This document shows positions 1-7,518 of a stretch of DNA of 26,066 bases, one piece after another; the stretch's first letter is position 1, and each line of letters opens with the position of its first letter. Origin of the DNA: CAYRPN01 sp964426135 (GTDB lineage Bacteria; Planctomycetota; Phycisphaerae; Phycisphaerales; Phycisphaeraceae); contig CAYRPN010000082.1 in assembly GCA_964426135.1 (NCBI GenBank), forward strand, positions 1 to 26,066, written 5' to 3'. Under the pieces are notes generated by a model. That model ran no database searches. It was not told where the DNA came from and worked only from the letters and a program-made list of their open reading frames with translations. The position numbers and the translations under genes are program-made.

Positions 1-17
1 ACGACTTGGAAAGTCGT
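1..17. repeat. Short perfect hairpin at window edge
   Basis: ACGACTT-GGA-AAGTCGT is a perfect 7-bp stem with a 3-base loop. It probably continues to the left of the window, because GTCC follows on the right. It may end the preceding gene, which is not in the window. Confidence 0.5.
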
Positions 18-65
18 CCCACATGCGATGTTGATCCTGCACGGCTCCTTAGCCTTGTGCGCGAT

Positions 66-90
66 GCGTGGTGGGCAATGCCCACCCTAC
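66..90. repeat. Palindrome GTGGGCAATGCCCAC
   Basis: GTGGGCA/TGCCCAC flanks a single central base just upstream of the DUF1501 start. The TGGTGGGCAATGCCCACCCTACG type of sequence resembles a dispersed intergenic repeat. No other copy was found in this window. Confidence 0.4.
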
Positions 91-114
91 GAAGCGTTGC
101 CTGACGAGAACACC

Positions 115-1572
115 ATGACCACTCCCTTTTCCCGCCGTCAACTTCTCTCGCGCGTCGGCATGGGTTGCGGCTCGCTGGCGCTGACCTCGCTGCTTCATCA
201 GCAGGGCCTGCTCTCCAGCAGCGCCGCCGCTGCTTCGCCGGGACAGGACATGCTGACGAATCTGGCGACGGCGCCGCGCCCGCACTACAAGCCGCGCGCC
301 AAGTCGGTCATCTGGCTGTTCATGACCGGAAGTCCCTCGCAGGTGGATACCTTCGACTACAAGCCGGAACTGCAGAAGCGCGATGGGCAGGGCATGCCCG
401 GCGCCGATCCGAAAACCGGCTTCTTCTCCACCACCGGCAAGTGCCTGCGCTCGCCCTTCAAGTGGGCGCAGCATGGAAGCAGCGGCAGCTACGTCTCCGA
501 CATCCTGCCGTACACCGCGCAGCACGTGGACGACATGGCGTTCATCCACTCCTGCTACGTCACCGCGAACAACCACGCGCCCGCCTCGATGCAGCTCATG
601 TGCGGTATCGCCAAGCCCGGCTTTCCGAGCCTCGGCGCGTGGATGACCTACGGCCTGGGCGCGGTGAATCAGAGCCTGCCTGCCTATGTCGTCATGCACG
701 AGACCAAGCCGCGCGGCGACGATGGCATCTGGTCGCCCGGGTTCCTGCCGAAGAACTATCAGCCTCTCGTGCTCGATTCCCGCCGGAAGGATGCGGTGGA
801 CAACCTGGCGCGCGACAAGGCGATGTCCGATGCCCAGCAGCGCGCTCAACTGGACATGCTCGCGCAGATCAATCAGGAGCATCTGAAGGATCGCCCGCTG
901 GAGTCGGAACTGGCGGCGAGGATTCATTCGTATGAGCTTGCCTACCGGATGCAGACTGCCGGCCCCGAGGCGATCGATCTTTCCAAGGAATCCGAGGAGA
1001 CGAAAAAGCTCTATGGCCTGGACCGCAAAGAGTGCGATCCCTTCGCGCGACAGTGCCTGCTCGCGCGTCGCCTGGTTGAGCGCGGCGTGCGCTTCGTGCA
1101 GATTTTCGCCGGACGCGGCGCCGGCGGCGACGGCAGCGTCAACGACGTCCCGTGGGACGGCCACAACGACATCGAGACCAACCATCGAAGCTGCGGGCTG
1201 CAGACGGACTACCCGACGCACGGTCTGCTTAGCGACCTGAAGAGCCGGGGCCTGCTCGACGACACCTTGGTGATCTGGTCCGGCGAGTTCGGTCGCACCA
1301 GCGACTCGCAGGGATCCAAAGGCCGGGACCACAACCCGCACGCGTTCACGCTCTGGATGGCCGGCGGCGGCGTGAAGGGCGGCGTCCACTACGGCGCCAC
1401 GGATGAGTTCGGCTACAAGGCCGTGGAGAATCGCGTTTCCAACCACGACCTGCACGCCACGATTTTGCACCTGCTGGGACTCGAGCACACGCGACTGACC
1501 TATCGCTTCAACGGCCGCGACTACCGCCTGACCGATCTCTACGGCAACGTGATCAAGGAAGTGCTGGCCTAA
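115..1572 (+). CDS. DUF1501 domain-containing protein, Tat-exported
   Basis: 485 aa. DUF1501 proteins have an alkaline-phosphatase/sulfatase-like fold and are abundant in planctomycetes, often next to DUF1549/DUF1553 cytochrome-like proteins; their substrate is not established. The start at 115 gives a twin-arginine signal (SRRQLLSRVGMGCGSLAL) directly at the N terminus. The same frame is open upstream to 28, but that stretch runs through a palindrome and is probably untranslated. Family hallmarks visible are AKSVIWLFMTGSPSQVDTFD near residue 65, a C-terminal VIWSGEFGRTS, and the GRDHNPHAFTLWMAGGG and NHDLHATILHLLGL stretches with conserved His/Asp. The length is normal for the family. The usual partner gene, if present, would lie left of the window. 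The downstream gene starts 153 bases later on the same strand, but nothing links the two functionally. Confidence 0.93.
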   Translation: MTTPFSRRQLLSRVGMGCGSLALTSLLHQQGLLSSSAAAASPGQDMLTNLATAPRPHYKPRAKSVIWLFMTGSPSQVDTFDYKPELQKRDGQGMPGADPKTGFFSTTGKCLRSPFKWAQHGSSGSYVSDILPYTAQHVDDMAFIHSCYVTANNHAPASMQLMCGIAKPGFPSLGAWMTYGLGAVNQSLPAYVVMHETKPRGDDGIWSPGFLPKNYQPLVLDSRRKDAVDNLARDKAMSDAQQRAQLDMLAQINQEHLKDRPLESELAARIHSYELAYRMQTAGPEAIDLSKESEETKKLYGLDRKECDPFARQCLLARRLVERGVRFVQIFAGRGAGGDGSVNDVPWDGHNDIETNHRSCGLQTDYPTHGLLSDLKSRGLLDDTLVIWSGEFGRTSDSQGSKGRDHNPHAFTLWMAGGGVKGGVHYGATDEFGYKAVENRVSNHDLHATILHLLGLEHTRLTYRFNGRDYRLTDLYGNVIKEVLA

Positions 1573-1725
1573 GGTGGGTGCGTGCGCCGGCCACACACTC
1601 CGCGCTTTCCGCTGCGGCCGCGCCGCGTTTTCCGCCGCGGCCACGCCGCGCATGGGACCGCCCGTTCCTTATGATGGGGCGGTTTTCGATCCCGCAATTT
1701 CTGGCCGCGGGTTTGACGCCTGCGG

Positions 1726-2934
1726 ATGACCATGCTCTCGGCCCGTGCATACTCCTTTCGGCAAACCTCGCGCCTCGCGATCTCGCTGTCCTGGATCGGC
1801 GGGTACACCAACGTCGTGGTGTTCATCTCCTGCGGATTCATGGTGTCGCACGTTTCAGGAAACGCGACGCAACTGGCGCATGAACTGGGCGACGGCCAGG
1901 TTTCGCTGGTGCTCTACTTCGCGTACCTCATCGGCATGTTTTTCGCCGGCGCGGTGATCTCCGCGCTGCTGACGGAAAGCGCCCGCCGCCGCGGCAATCC
2001 CTCGAAGTACGTGCTGCCCGTGGCGCTCGAAGCGCTGCTGCTGGCGATCCTCGCGCTGGGCACGTACCACCATCGCCATGTGGAGCCGACCGAATGGGGC
2101 TGGCGATACTGGCTCACCGGCCTCGCTTCGATGGCCATGGGCCTCCAGAACGCGACGATCACCCGCATCTCCGGCTCCGTCGTCCGCACCACGCACGTGA
2201 CCGGCGTCGTCACCGACCTGGGCCTGGAGGGCGTGCAGTTCCTGCTCTGGTGGCTCGACAATGTGCGCGGCCGATGGGCGACCCGCGCCGGTCGACTGGC
2301 GCGCGTCACGACCCGGCATCCCACCTTCCTCCGCTTGCTGCTGCTGGCGAGCATCTTCGGTTCCTTTCTTTTCGGCGCCACGCTGGGCACCCTGGCCGCC
2401 GTCCATCTGCCGACGCTGGCGATGGTGCCGCCGGTGCTGTTTCTGTGCTTCATCATTTTTGTCGACCATCGTCGCCCGATCGCCGACGTGCGCGAGTTGG
2501 ATCTGCTTTCGGATCCTGATTTCAAGGCGGGGGACGTGGTGAAATCGATGCTCCCGCCGGAACTGGGCATTTATCGCTTCAGCTTTCACCGGGCCGGCGA
2601 TTCGCACCGCGCCCCGGATTTCCAGGTGTGGGTCGAGCACATTCCCAGCCATTGCAAGGTGGTGATCCTGGCGGTCAGCCCGGTGACGCGCTTCGACACC
2701 AACGCGGTAATGGACCTGGAAGCGGCGCTGAAGAAGCTCAGTGCCGAGGGGCGCACGCTGATTCTCTGCGGCGTGACGCCGACGCAGATTCGCTCGCTCG
2801 ATGCCCAGGGCGTGTCGCGCATGATGGATCCTTCGAACCTGTGCCCCGACCTGGAGTTCGCCATCGCCCGCGGCATGGGCATCCTTCAGCGATCTCCTTC
2901 GTCGAAGCGCGGCAACGGCTCGGCGGCGAAATGA
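1726..2934 (+). CDS. DUF1275 (YoaK-like) membrane protein with C-terminal STAS-like domain
   Basis: 402 aa. Residues 15-250 match the DUF1275/YoaK family of six- to seven-helix inner-membrane proteins of uncertain transport function. Visible marks are ISLSWIGGYTNVVVF, HVSGNATQLA, MGLQNATITRISG and RTTHVTGVVTDLG, with hydrophobic segments near 17-40, 60-82, 95-113, 127-140, 203-226 and 230-247. After a linker, residues 275-385 look like a STAS domain as found at the C terminus of SulP anion transporters: the VVILAVSPVTRFDTNAVMDL stretch, then helix, then GRTLILCGVTPTQIRSL. DUF1275 proteins I know are about 230 aa and lack this tail. ATG 1732 is a possible alternative start, and neither start has a strong ribosome site. 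The DUF1275 part is secure; the STAS call is pattern-based. Confidence 0.85.
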   Translation: MTMLSARAYSFRQTSRLAISLSWIGGYTNVVVFISCGFMVSHVSGNATQLAHELGDGQVSLVLYFAYLIGMFFAGAVISALLTESARRRGNPSKYVLPVALEALLLAILALGTYHHRHVEPTEWGWRYWLTGLASMAMGLQNATITRISGSVVRTTHVTGVVTDLGLEGVQFLLWWLDNVRGRWATRAGRLARVTTRHPTFLRLLLLASIFGSFLFGATLGTLAAVHLPTLAMVPPVLFLCFIIFVDHRRPIADVRELDLLSDPDFKAGDVVKSMLPPELGIYRFSFHRAGDSHRAPDFQVWVEHIPSHCKVVILAVSPVTRFDTNAVMDLEAALKKLSAEGRTLILCGVTPTQIRSLDAQGVSRMMDPSNLCPDLEFAIARGMGILQRSPSSKRGNGSAAK

Positions 2935-2969
2935 ACTTAGGAGCCGTGCAAGATCAAAGCCGCATCTGA

Positions 2970-3055
2970 GTAGGGTGCGTCAAGTCCGCGCGGACGCACC
3001 GGTTGGGCTTCCGTTGACCGATGGTGCGTCCGCGCCGAGCCTTGACGCACCCTAC
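2970..3055. repeat. Palindromic element GTAGGGTGCGTCAAG...CTTGACGCACCCTAC
   Basis: The left arm 2970-3000 and right arm 3023-3055 pair over GTAGGGTGCGTCAAG and CGCGGACGCACC, with a short mismatch between the two blocks and a loop of about 22 bases. It lies 35 bases after the DUF1275-STAS gene and could terminate it. It has the form of a small non-autonomous palindromic repeat. Confidence 0.7.
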
Positions 3056-3123
3056 ACAAGCTGCGGAGTCGTTCCTGCACAACTCCTTCGGTTCCGCACA
3101 TCAAGGCCCTGTACGATTGAATC

Positions 3124-3188
3124 TCGCGCCAAGGCGCAAAGCTCGCAAAGAAACCCGCTGACTTTGCGACCTTTGCGCCTTGGCGCGA
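3124..3188. repeat. GCGCAAAG palindrome family, copy A
   Basis: The left arm TCGCGCCAAGGCGCAAAG and the right arm CTTTGCGCCTTGGCGCGA are reverse complements around a roughly 30-base loop. Related copies lie at 4855-4920 and 20104-20226. The rest of the 2935-3295 gap shows nothing further. Confidence 0.75.
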
Positions 3189-3295
3189 AGCTGTGAAGTT
3201 GACCTTTCCCCGTCACAGCGGAGAATCGTCGCTCATCAACGGGCCCGAACGGTTTCGCGCCCGTGTTGCGTCTCCAACTTCAGCGGCGGTTCACC

Positions 3296-3601
3296 ATGTT
3301 CGACGCCATCCGCGTTCTGCGTACTCCTTCCTCTGAACGGTTTCTGCTGCGGCAGAGCATCGTGGATTTTGCCGCGGTGGACATTCACTACCTGCCTGAC
3401 GGCCGCGTCAGCGTGACCCTGGTCGTGTTCGAGGGCGGGCCGGTCAAGGAGGAGCAGATTCCCGACCTGCTCGCGCAGATCGACCTGAAACTGCTGCCGG
3501 ATGTGAGCGTGGAGGAGGAGAACGTGACGTTCACCGTGGTCGTCGGGCGCGTGCTCGGGGCCTATTCGGCGAACGAAGACGGGCTGGGCGAGAAACCGTA
3601 G
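3296..3601 (+). CDS. Small protein of unknown function
   Basis: 101 aa, acidic, with no signal peptide or membrane segment. I do not recognise the family. The N terminus is MFDAIRVLRTPSSERFLLRQ and the predicted pattern is alternating beta strands (FAAVDIHYLP, GRVSVTLVVFEGG, VTFTVVVGRVLGAY) around a helix (EEQIPDLLAQIDLKLL), consistent with a small alpha/beta domain. The ATG at 3296 is preferred; a GTG at 3263 would add 11 residues of low-complexity basic sequence. Codon use matches the surrounding genes. It is followed at once by a hairpin repeat and then a convergent gene. Confidence 0.6.
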   Translation: MFDAIRVLRTPSSERFLLRQSIVDFAAVDIHYLPDGRVSVTLVVFEGGPVKEEQIPDLLAQIDLKLLPDVSVEEENVTFTVVVGRVLGAYSANEDGLGEKP

Positions 3602-3636
3602 AGGAAGAACTCCGGGAAACGCTTGGATCCCGTTTA

Positions 3637-3826
3637 TTGACGGTCACTTTAGAAAAGGCCGCGGTTCGATTCCCCTCCCTCTTAGGGAGGGGTTAGGGGA
3701 GGGTCGGGCGAACTGCATGATTGTGGCTCCAATCAGGCTGTTTGCCCGACCCTCCCCCTGCCCCTCCCTAAAAGGGAGGGGAGTGCGAAACTCGCGTCTG
3801 GCGGCTTTTTCTAAAGTGACCATCAA
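3637..3826. repeat. CCCTCCC/GGGAGGG hairpin repeat, copy 1 (putative bidirectional terminator)
   Basis: This is a 190-bp near-palindrome. The outer arms (TTGACGGTCACTTTAGAAAA and its near reverse complement at 3807-3826) enclose CCCCTCCCTCTTAGGGAGGG on the left and CCCTCCCTAAAAGGGAGGGG on the right, around a GGGTCGGGC/GCCCGACCC stem. It sits 35 bases after one gene's stop and about 100 bases from the stop of the convergent SDR gene. Copies with a shared core occur at 10490-10655 and, more diverged, at 7302-7466. Confidence 0.8.
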
Positions 3827-3829
3827 TAG

Positions 3830-3903
3830 CGGTCGGGCCGCGTCCGCGAGGCCCACCTGTGTACGTCCGTCAACGGGTGGGCCTCGCGGACTCGGCCCGA
3901 CCG
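3830..3903. repeat. Palindrome CGGTCGGGCCG...CGGCCCGACCG type
   Basis: CGGTCGGGCCGCGTCCGCGA on the left pairs with TCGCGGACTCGGCCCGACCG on the right, and GGCCCACC pairs with GGTGGGCC inside. The loop is about 14 bases. It abuts the 3' end of the SDR gene (stop at 3928-3930) and could terminate that minus-strand transcript. It is unrelated in sequence to the neighbouring 3637-3826 repeat. Confidence 0.7.
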
Positions 3904-3927
3904 TTAATCGACGGAAATAATCTTGCA

Positions 3928-4782
3928 CTAAACCTTCGCCGATCGTGCCGCCTTGCGTTTGCGGCGGCGCTTCTTCGCCCAGCCGTTGAGCTGGTAAATC
4001 CAGTCGATCATCCACGGCGTCAGGCGCGACCACCACCACACCAGGCGAGCCAGCGGCGTCATCACGACGAGGCCGTGATTGCGCCGGATGGCGCGGATCG
4101 CGCGGCGAGCCACTTTGTCAGCCGTGCCGCAGATCCATCGCGAGGGCGCCTTGTCGCGGTATTTTTCCTCCGGCCTGTCCACCGAATTGAACAGATTCGT
4201 GTCGCGCACGAAACCGGGACACAGCACGGTCACCCCCACATCGGTATCCGCCAACTCCGCACGCAGCGTCTGTGAAAGGCCGACGATGGCGTACTTTGTC
4301 GCCTGATACGCGGCAGCGCGGCGGTAGGGGATCAAACCGAGGAACGATCCCATGTTGAGGATGTGTGCCTCAGGGTGCTGCGGCGTTCGCGAAAGCAGCA
4401 GCGGCAACGTCTCGTGGATGAGCTGCACCGGCGCGTGCAGGTTGATGGCCATGATCCTGCGCCACTGCTCGATCTTCATCGCCGGCGTGGATGCGTAAAG
4501 TGCGACGCCGGCGTTGTTCACGAGCAGATCGAGCACGCCCCACGTTTCGCGCAGCCGGTTGATCGAGGCGGTGATCGCCGCGGGGTCGGACAGGTCGCAC
4601 GTTTCCGCGACGACCACGGCGCCCAGCGATCGCGTCGCTTCCGCGGTCTTCGCCAGCTCGGCTTCGTTCACATCGAGCAGCCACAGCCGGGCGCCGGCCT
4701 GCGCGAGATGGAGCGCAATAGCGCGGCCGATGCCTGAGGCGGCGCCGGTGACGAGTGCGGATGCTCCCTGAAGTGAACGCAT
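3928..4782 (-). CDS. Short-chain dehydrogenase/reductase (SDR) family protein
   Basis: 284 aa classical SDR, an NAD(P)(H)-dependent oxidoreductase of unknown substrate. The dinucleotide-binding TGAASGIGRAIA lies at about residues 10-21, followed by the structural NNAG, a catalytic-type serine in LNMGSFLG and the YxxxK motif in YQATKYA. CPGFV follows, as in family members. The C terminus carries an amphipathic VWWWSRLTPWMIDWIYQLNG stretch and a very basic tail (KKRRRKRKAARSAK). This resembles SDRs that associate with membranes, but that is inference. The start at 4782 has AGGAAT about 7 bases upstream; the frame is open further upstream only because it runs through a palindromic repeat. It is divergent from recQ and convergent with the small gene at 3296. 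Confidence 0.9.
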   Translation of the reverse strand: MRSLQGASALVTGAASGIGRAIALHLAQAGARLWLLDVNEAELAKTAEATRSLGAVVVAETCDLSDPAAITASINRLRETWGVLDLLVNNAGVALYASTPAMKIEQWRRIMAINLHAPVQLIHETLPLLLSRTPQHPEAHILNMGSFLGLIPYRRAAAYQATKYAIVGLSQTLRAELADTDVGVTVLCPGFVRDTNLFNSVDRPEEKYRDKAPSRWICGTADKVARRAIRAIRRNHGLVVMTPLARLVWWWSRLTPWMIDWIYQLNGWAKKRRRKRKAARSAKV

Positions 4783-4854
4783 GATGATTCCTGGCGGTCC
4801 ATCGTATCGCCGACTCGCCTTAGGGTCCGGGATGAATGATCTAAACAGTTGGAC

Positions 4855-4920
4855 CTCGCGCAAAGGCGCAAAGCTCGCAAAGAAATCCGCTGCTTTGCGC
4901 GCTTTGCGCCTTTGCGCGAG
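4855..4920. repeat. GCGCAAAG palindrome family, copy B
   Basis: CTCGCGCAAAGGCGCAAAG (4855-4873) and its exact reverse complement (4902-4920) enclose CTCGCAAAG...CTTTGCGCG. Outside these, AAACAGTT (about 4843-4850) and AACTGTT (about 4938-4944) also pair. It lies between the divergent SDR and recQ genes, so a terminator role is less natural here. Confidence 0.75.
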
Positions 4921-5039
4921 ATTTCGCCTGTGGCGTAAACTGTTGAACCCAATGAGGCGCAGCGCCTTATCCGAGATCACCGCAGGCTTGTCGTAGCCGC
5001 GGCACTCCGTGACGCGGGGACTCTGCTATAAATGTTTCC

Positions 5040-7277
5040 ATGGCCGACACGCCGCAGCCAACCGAATCGCTCGACTGGCGCATCCGCGAAGTGGTGCGGC
5101 ATTACTGGGGCTTTGACGAGTTGCGGCCGCTGCAGACCGAGGCGATCCGCGCTTCGGTGGAGCATCGCGATTCGCTGGTCGTCATGCCCACCGGCGGCGG
5201 CAAATCGCTCTGCTACCAGGTGCCGGCGGCGGTCGCCGATCGCACCGATGTCGTCATTTCGCCGCTGATCGCGCTGATGAAAGATCAGGTCGATGGTCTG
5301 CGGGCGGCGGGCTATCCGGCGGCGGCGCTGCACGGCGGCATGTCGCCCGACGAGCGGCGGCAGGTGGAGAACGGCCTGCGCCGCGGCGAGTACCGCCTCG
5401 TCTTCGCCGCGCCGGAGCGGGCGCTCAACTCGTGGTTCCTCGGCCTGCTGAAGGGTCTGAATGTTTCGGCCTTCGCCATCGACGAGGCCCACTGCATCAG
5501 CCAGTGGGGCCACGATTTCCGCCTGGAATACCGCCAGCTCGCGCAGCTTCGCCAGCATTTCCCCCGCGCCAGCTTTCACGCATTCACCGCCACCGCAACG
5601 CCGCGCGTCCAGCGCGACATCGTCGAGCAGCTTCAGCTTCGCGATCCGGTGCAGCTCATCGGCTGCTTCGATCGGCCCAATCTGGTCTATCGCATCCTGC
5701 CCAAGACCGACGAGGAAGCGCAGGTGGTCGAGGCGATCCGCCGGCATCCGAACGAGGCGGTGATCGTCTACTGCATCAGCCGCAAGGACACGGAACAGCT
5801 CGCCAAGGTGCTGCGCGCCAATCACATCAAGGCGGCGCACTATCACGCGGGCATGGAGTCGGCGGACCGGCACCGCACGCAGGAAGATTTTTCGCAGGAG
5901 AAGATCGACGTGGTCGTCGCCACCGTGGCGTTCGGCATGGGCATCGATCGAAGCGACGTGCGCTGCGTGGTTCATGCGGGAATTCCCAAGACGATCGAGC
6001 ATTACCAGCAGGAGACCGGTCGCGCCGGCCGCGACGGCCTGGAGGCCGAGTGCGTGATGCTCTACACCTACGCCGACGTGGCGCGGTGGGAGAACCTGAT
6101 CCAGAGGAGCGCGGAAAACGCCGAGAATCCTCAGGAAGTCACGCAGGCGCAGCGGCAGTTGCTGGATGCGATTCAGAAGTTCGCCAGTACGCCGCGCTGT
6201 CGGCATCGCTCGCTGAGTGAATACTTCGGCCAGGAATACGAACGGCCGAATTGCGGCGCATGCGATGTGTGCCTGGAGGATGTGGAGGGATACGAGGATG
6301 GCACCGTCAACGCCCAGAAGATTCTCTCCTGCGTCGCGCGCGTGCAGCAGCGCTTCGGCGTGGGCCACGTCGTCGATGTGCTCAACGGCGCGAACACCGA
6401 GATGATCCGTCGCTGCGAACACGACAAGCTCAGCACCTATGGCCTGATGAAGGAGCATGCCAAGGAGCAGCTCACCAACATGATCTACCAACTCGTGGAT
6501 CAGGGCCTGCTCGTGCGCACGCCCGGCGACCGGCCCACGCTGCAACTGAACGAGAAATCGTGGGCTGTGATGAAGGGCAAGCTGGAAGTGAAGCTGCTGC
6601 GGCCCAAGACGAAGAAGCTCGGCCGGACGCAGCAGGGCGAGGCGAGCTGGGAGGGCGTCGATCGCGATCTGTTCGAGGAACTGCGGCAGTGGCGCCGGCG
6701 CGTGGCGGATCAGCGCGGGGTGCCGCCCTTCGTCATTTTCGACGACAACGTGCTGCGCGATCTGGCCCGCATTCGACCGACGAAGCGGGACACGCTGATT
6801 CTCGTGCGCGGCATCGGCGATCGCCGGCTCGCCGATTTCGGCGCGGAGCTGATCTCCATCGTCTCGCAGTTCTGCCAGGCGAGGGCGGTGAACGCCAACG
6901 TCATTGCCGATGCGGGCATCGTTCGTGCCGAGAAAAAAGGCGTCGTCAGTGTCGCCAAGAGCCTGGCGTTCAAACTCTTCGGCGAGGGCAAACCGGTGGA
7001 AGTCGTCGCCAAGGAGATCGACCGGGCGGTGAGCACCACCGCCGGCTATCTCGCCGAGTTTCTGATGGAACGCAAGCCCGCCGATGTCCGCGCGTGGGTC
7101 GATGATGCGACGTACCAGCGCGTGGTGGCGGCCATGAGCGAGGACGGCAGGCTCGCGCCGATCTTTGAAAAACTGGGAGGCAACGTGCCGTATGAGACGA
7201 TTCGCATCGTCATCGCGCATCAGCGAATCATGCACGAGATGAAGTTCGGGCAGGGGGGCACCGGCAAACGCTGGTGA
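5040..7277 (+). CDS. recQ: ATP-dependent DNA helicase RecQ
   Basis: 745 aa. A 3'-5' superfamily 2 helicase acting in recombination and fork repair. Visible motifs are Walker A MPTGGGKS at 49-56, the DEAH box in AIDEAHCISQWGHDFR at about 146-161, TATATPRV (motif III), ATVAFGMGIDRSDVRCV (motif V) and QQETGRAGRDG (motif VI). The RecQ zinc site has four cysteines at about 387-411 (CRHR...CGACDVC), followed by the RQC winged helix, an HRDC domain at about 543-615 and a C-terminal helical HTH_40-like segment at about 640-735. The length and domain order are those of a full RecQ with the HTH_40 extension. ATG 5040 places the protein start just before the conserved helix; there is no clear ribosome site. 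It is a single gene, convergent with the aminotransferase downstream. Confidence 0.97.
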   Translation: MADTPQPTESLDWRIREVVRHYWGFDELRPLQTEAIRASVEHRDSLVVMPTGGGKSLCYQVPAAVADRTDVVISPLIALMKDQVDGLRAAGYPAAALHGGMSPDERRQVENGLRRGEYRLVFAAPERALNSWFLGLLKGLNVSAFAIDEAHCISQWGHDFRLEYRQLAQLRQHFPRASFHAFTATATPRVQRDIVEQLQLRDPVQLIGCFDRPNLVYRILPKTDEEAQVVEAIRRHPNEAVIVYCISRKDTEQLAKVLRANHIKAAHYHAGMESADRHRTQEDFSQEKIDVVVATVAFGMGIDRSDVRCVVHAGIPKTIEHYQQETGRAGRDGLEAECVMLYTYADVARWENLIQRSAENAENPQEVTQAQRQLLDAIQKFASTPRCRHRSLSEYFGQEYERPNCGACDVCLEDVEGYEDGTVNAQKILSCVARVQQRFGVGHVVDVLNGANTEMIRRCEHDKLSTYGLMKEHAKEQLTNMIYQLVDQGLLVRTPGDRPTLQLNEKSWAVMKGKLEVKLLRPKTKKLGRTQQGEASWEGVDRDLFEELRQWRRRVADQRGVPPFVIFDDNVLRDLARIRPTKRDTLILVRGIGDRRLADFGAELISIVSQFCQARAVNANVIADAGIVRAEKKGVVSVAKSLAFKLFGEGKPVEVVAKEIDRAVSTTAGYLAEFLMERKPADVRAWVDDATYQRVVAAMSEDGRLAPIFEKLGGNVPYETIRIVIAHQRIMHEMKFGQGGTGKRW

Positions 7278-7301
7278 GTCGCACCTATGAGGCGCGAGCT
7301 C

Positions 7302-7466
7302 CGGTCCCCTCTCCCTCCGGGAGAGGGTTAGGGTGAGGGCCGGTGAAACTTGTGCGCCGGGCTCGGCAAATGTGAAAAGCGTAGACTCTGCACGTCTCTG
7401 TGGATCTGCGAATCCACCGTTGCCCGGCCCTCACCCCAGCCCTCTCCCGAAGGGAGAGGGGGCCGA
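7302..7466. repeat. CCCTCTCCC hairpin repeat, copy 3 (putative bidirectional terminator)
   Basis: The left arm (CCCCTCTCCCTCCGGGAGAG then GGTTAGGGTGAGGGCCGG) pairs with the right arm (CCCGGCCCTCACCCCAGCCC then TCTCCCGAAGGGAGAGGGGG) around a roughly 80-base loop. It has the same architecture as 3637-3826 and 10490-10655 with a diverged sequence. It lies 25 bases after the recQ stop and about 50 bases from the stop of the convergent aminotransferase. Confidence 0.75.
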
Positions 7467-7518
7467 TCCGTCCGATTCGCCGATCCGTGCGATTCACCGT
7501 TCCGTCCGATTCGCCGAT

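Noticed and set aside
49..1653. 534-codon minus-strand frame opposite the DUF1501 gene
   Set aside because: Shadow of a well-supported plus-strand gene in GC-rich DNA.
3662..3675. GGTTCGATTCCCC resembling a tRNA T-arm
   Set aside because: It is part of the hairpin repeat core edge; there is no acceptor stem, D-arm or anticodon arm around it.
4783..4980. 66-residue N-terminal extension of the SDR protein
   Set aside because: The extension translates the GCGCAAAG palindrome, while the start at 4782 has a good ribosome site and begins right before the Rossmann fold.
5028..5033. TATAAA just before the recQ start as a -10 box of a leaderless transcript
   Set aside because: No matching -35 element at the right distance; a six-base AT match alone is too weak.
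4977..7235. 752-codon open frame on the minus strand opposite recQ
   Set aside because: It is the antisense shadow of a clear RecQ; the composition is rich in His, Arg and Ala and it resembles no family.
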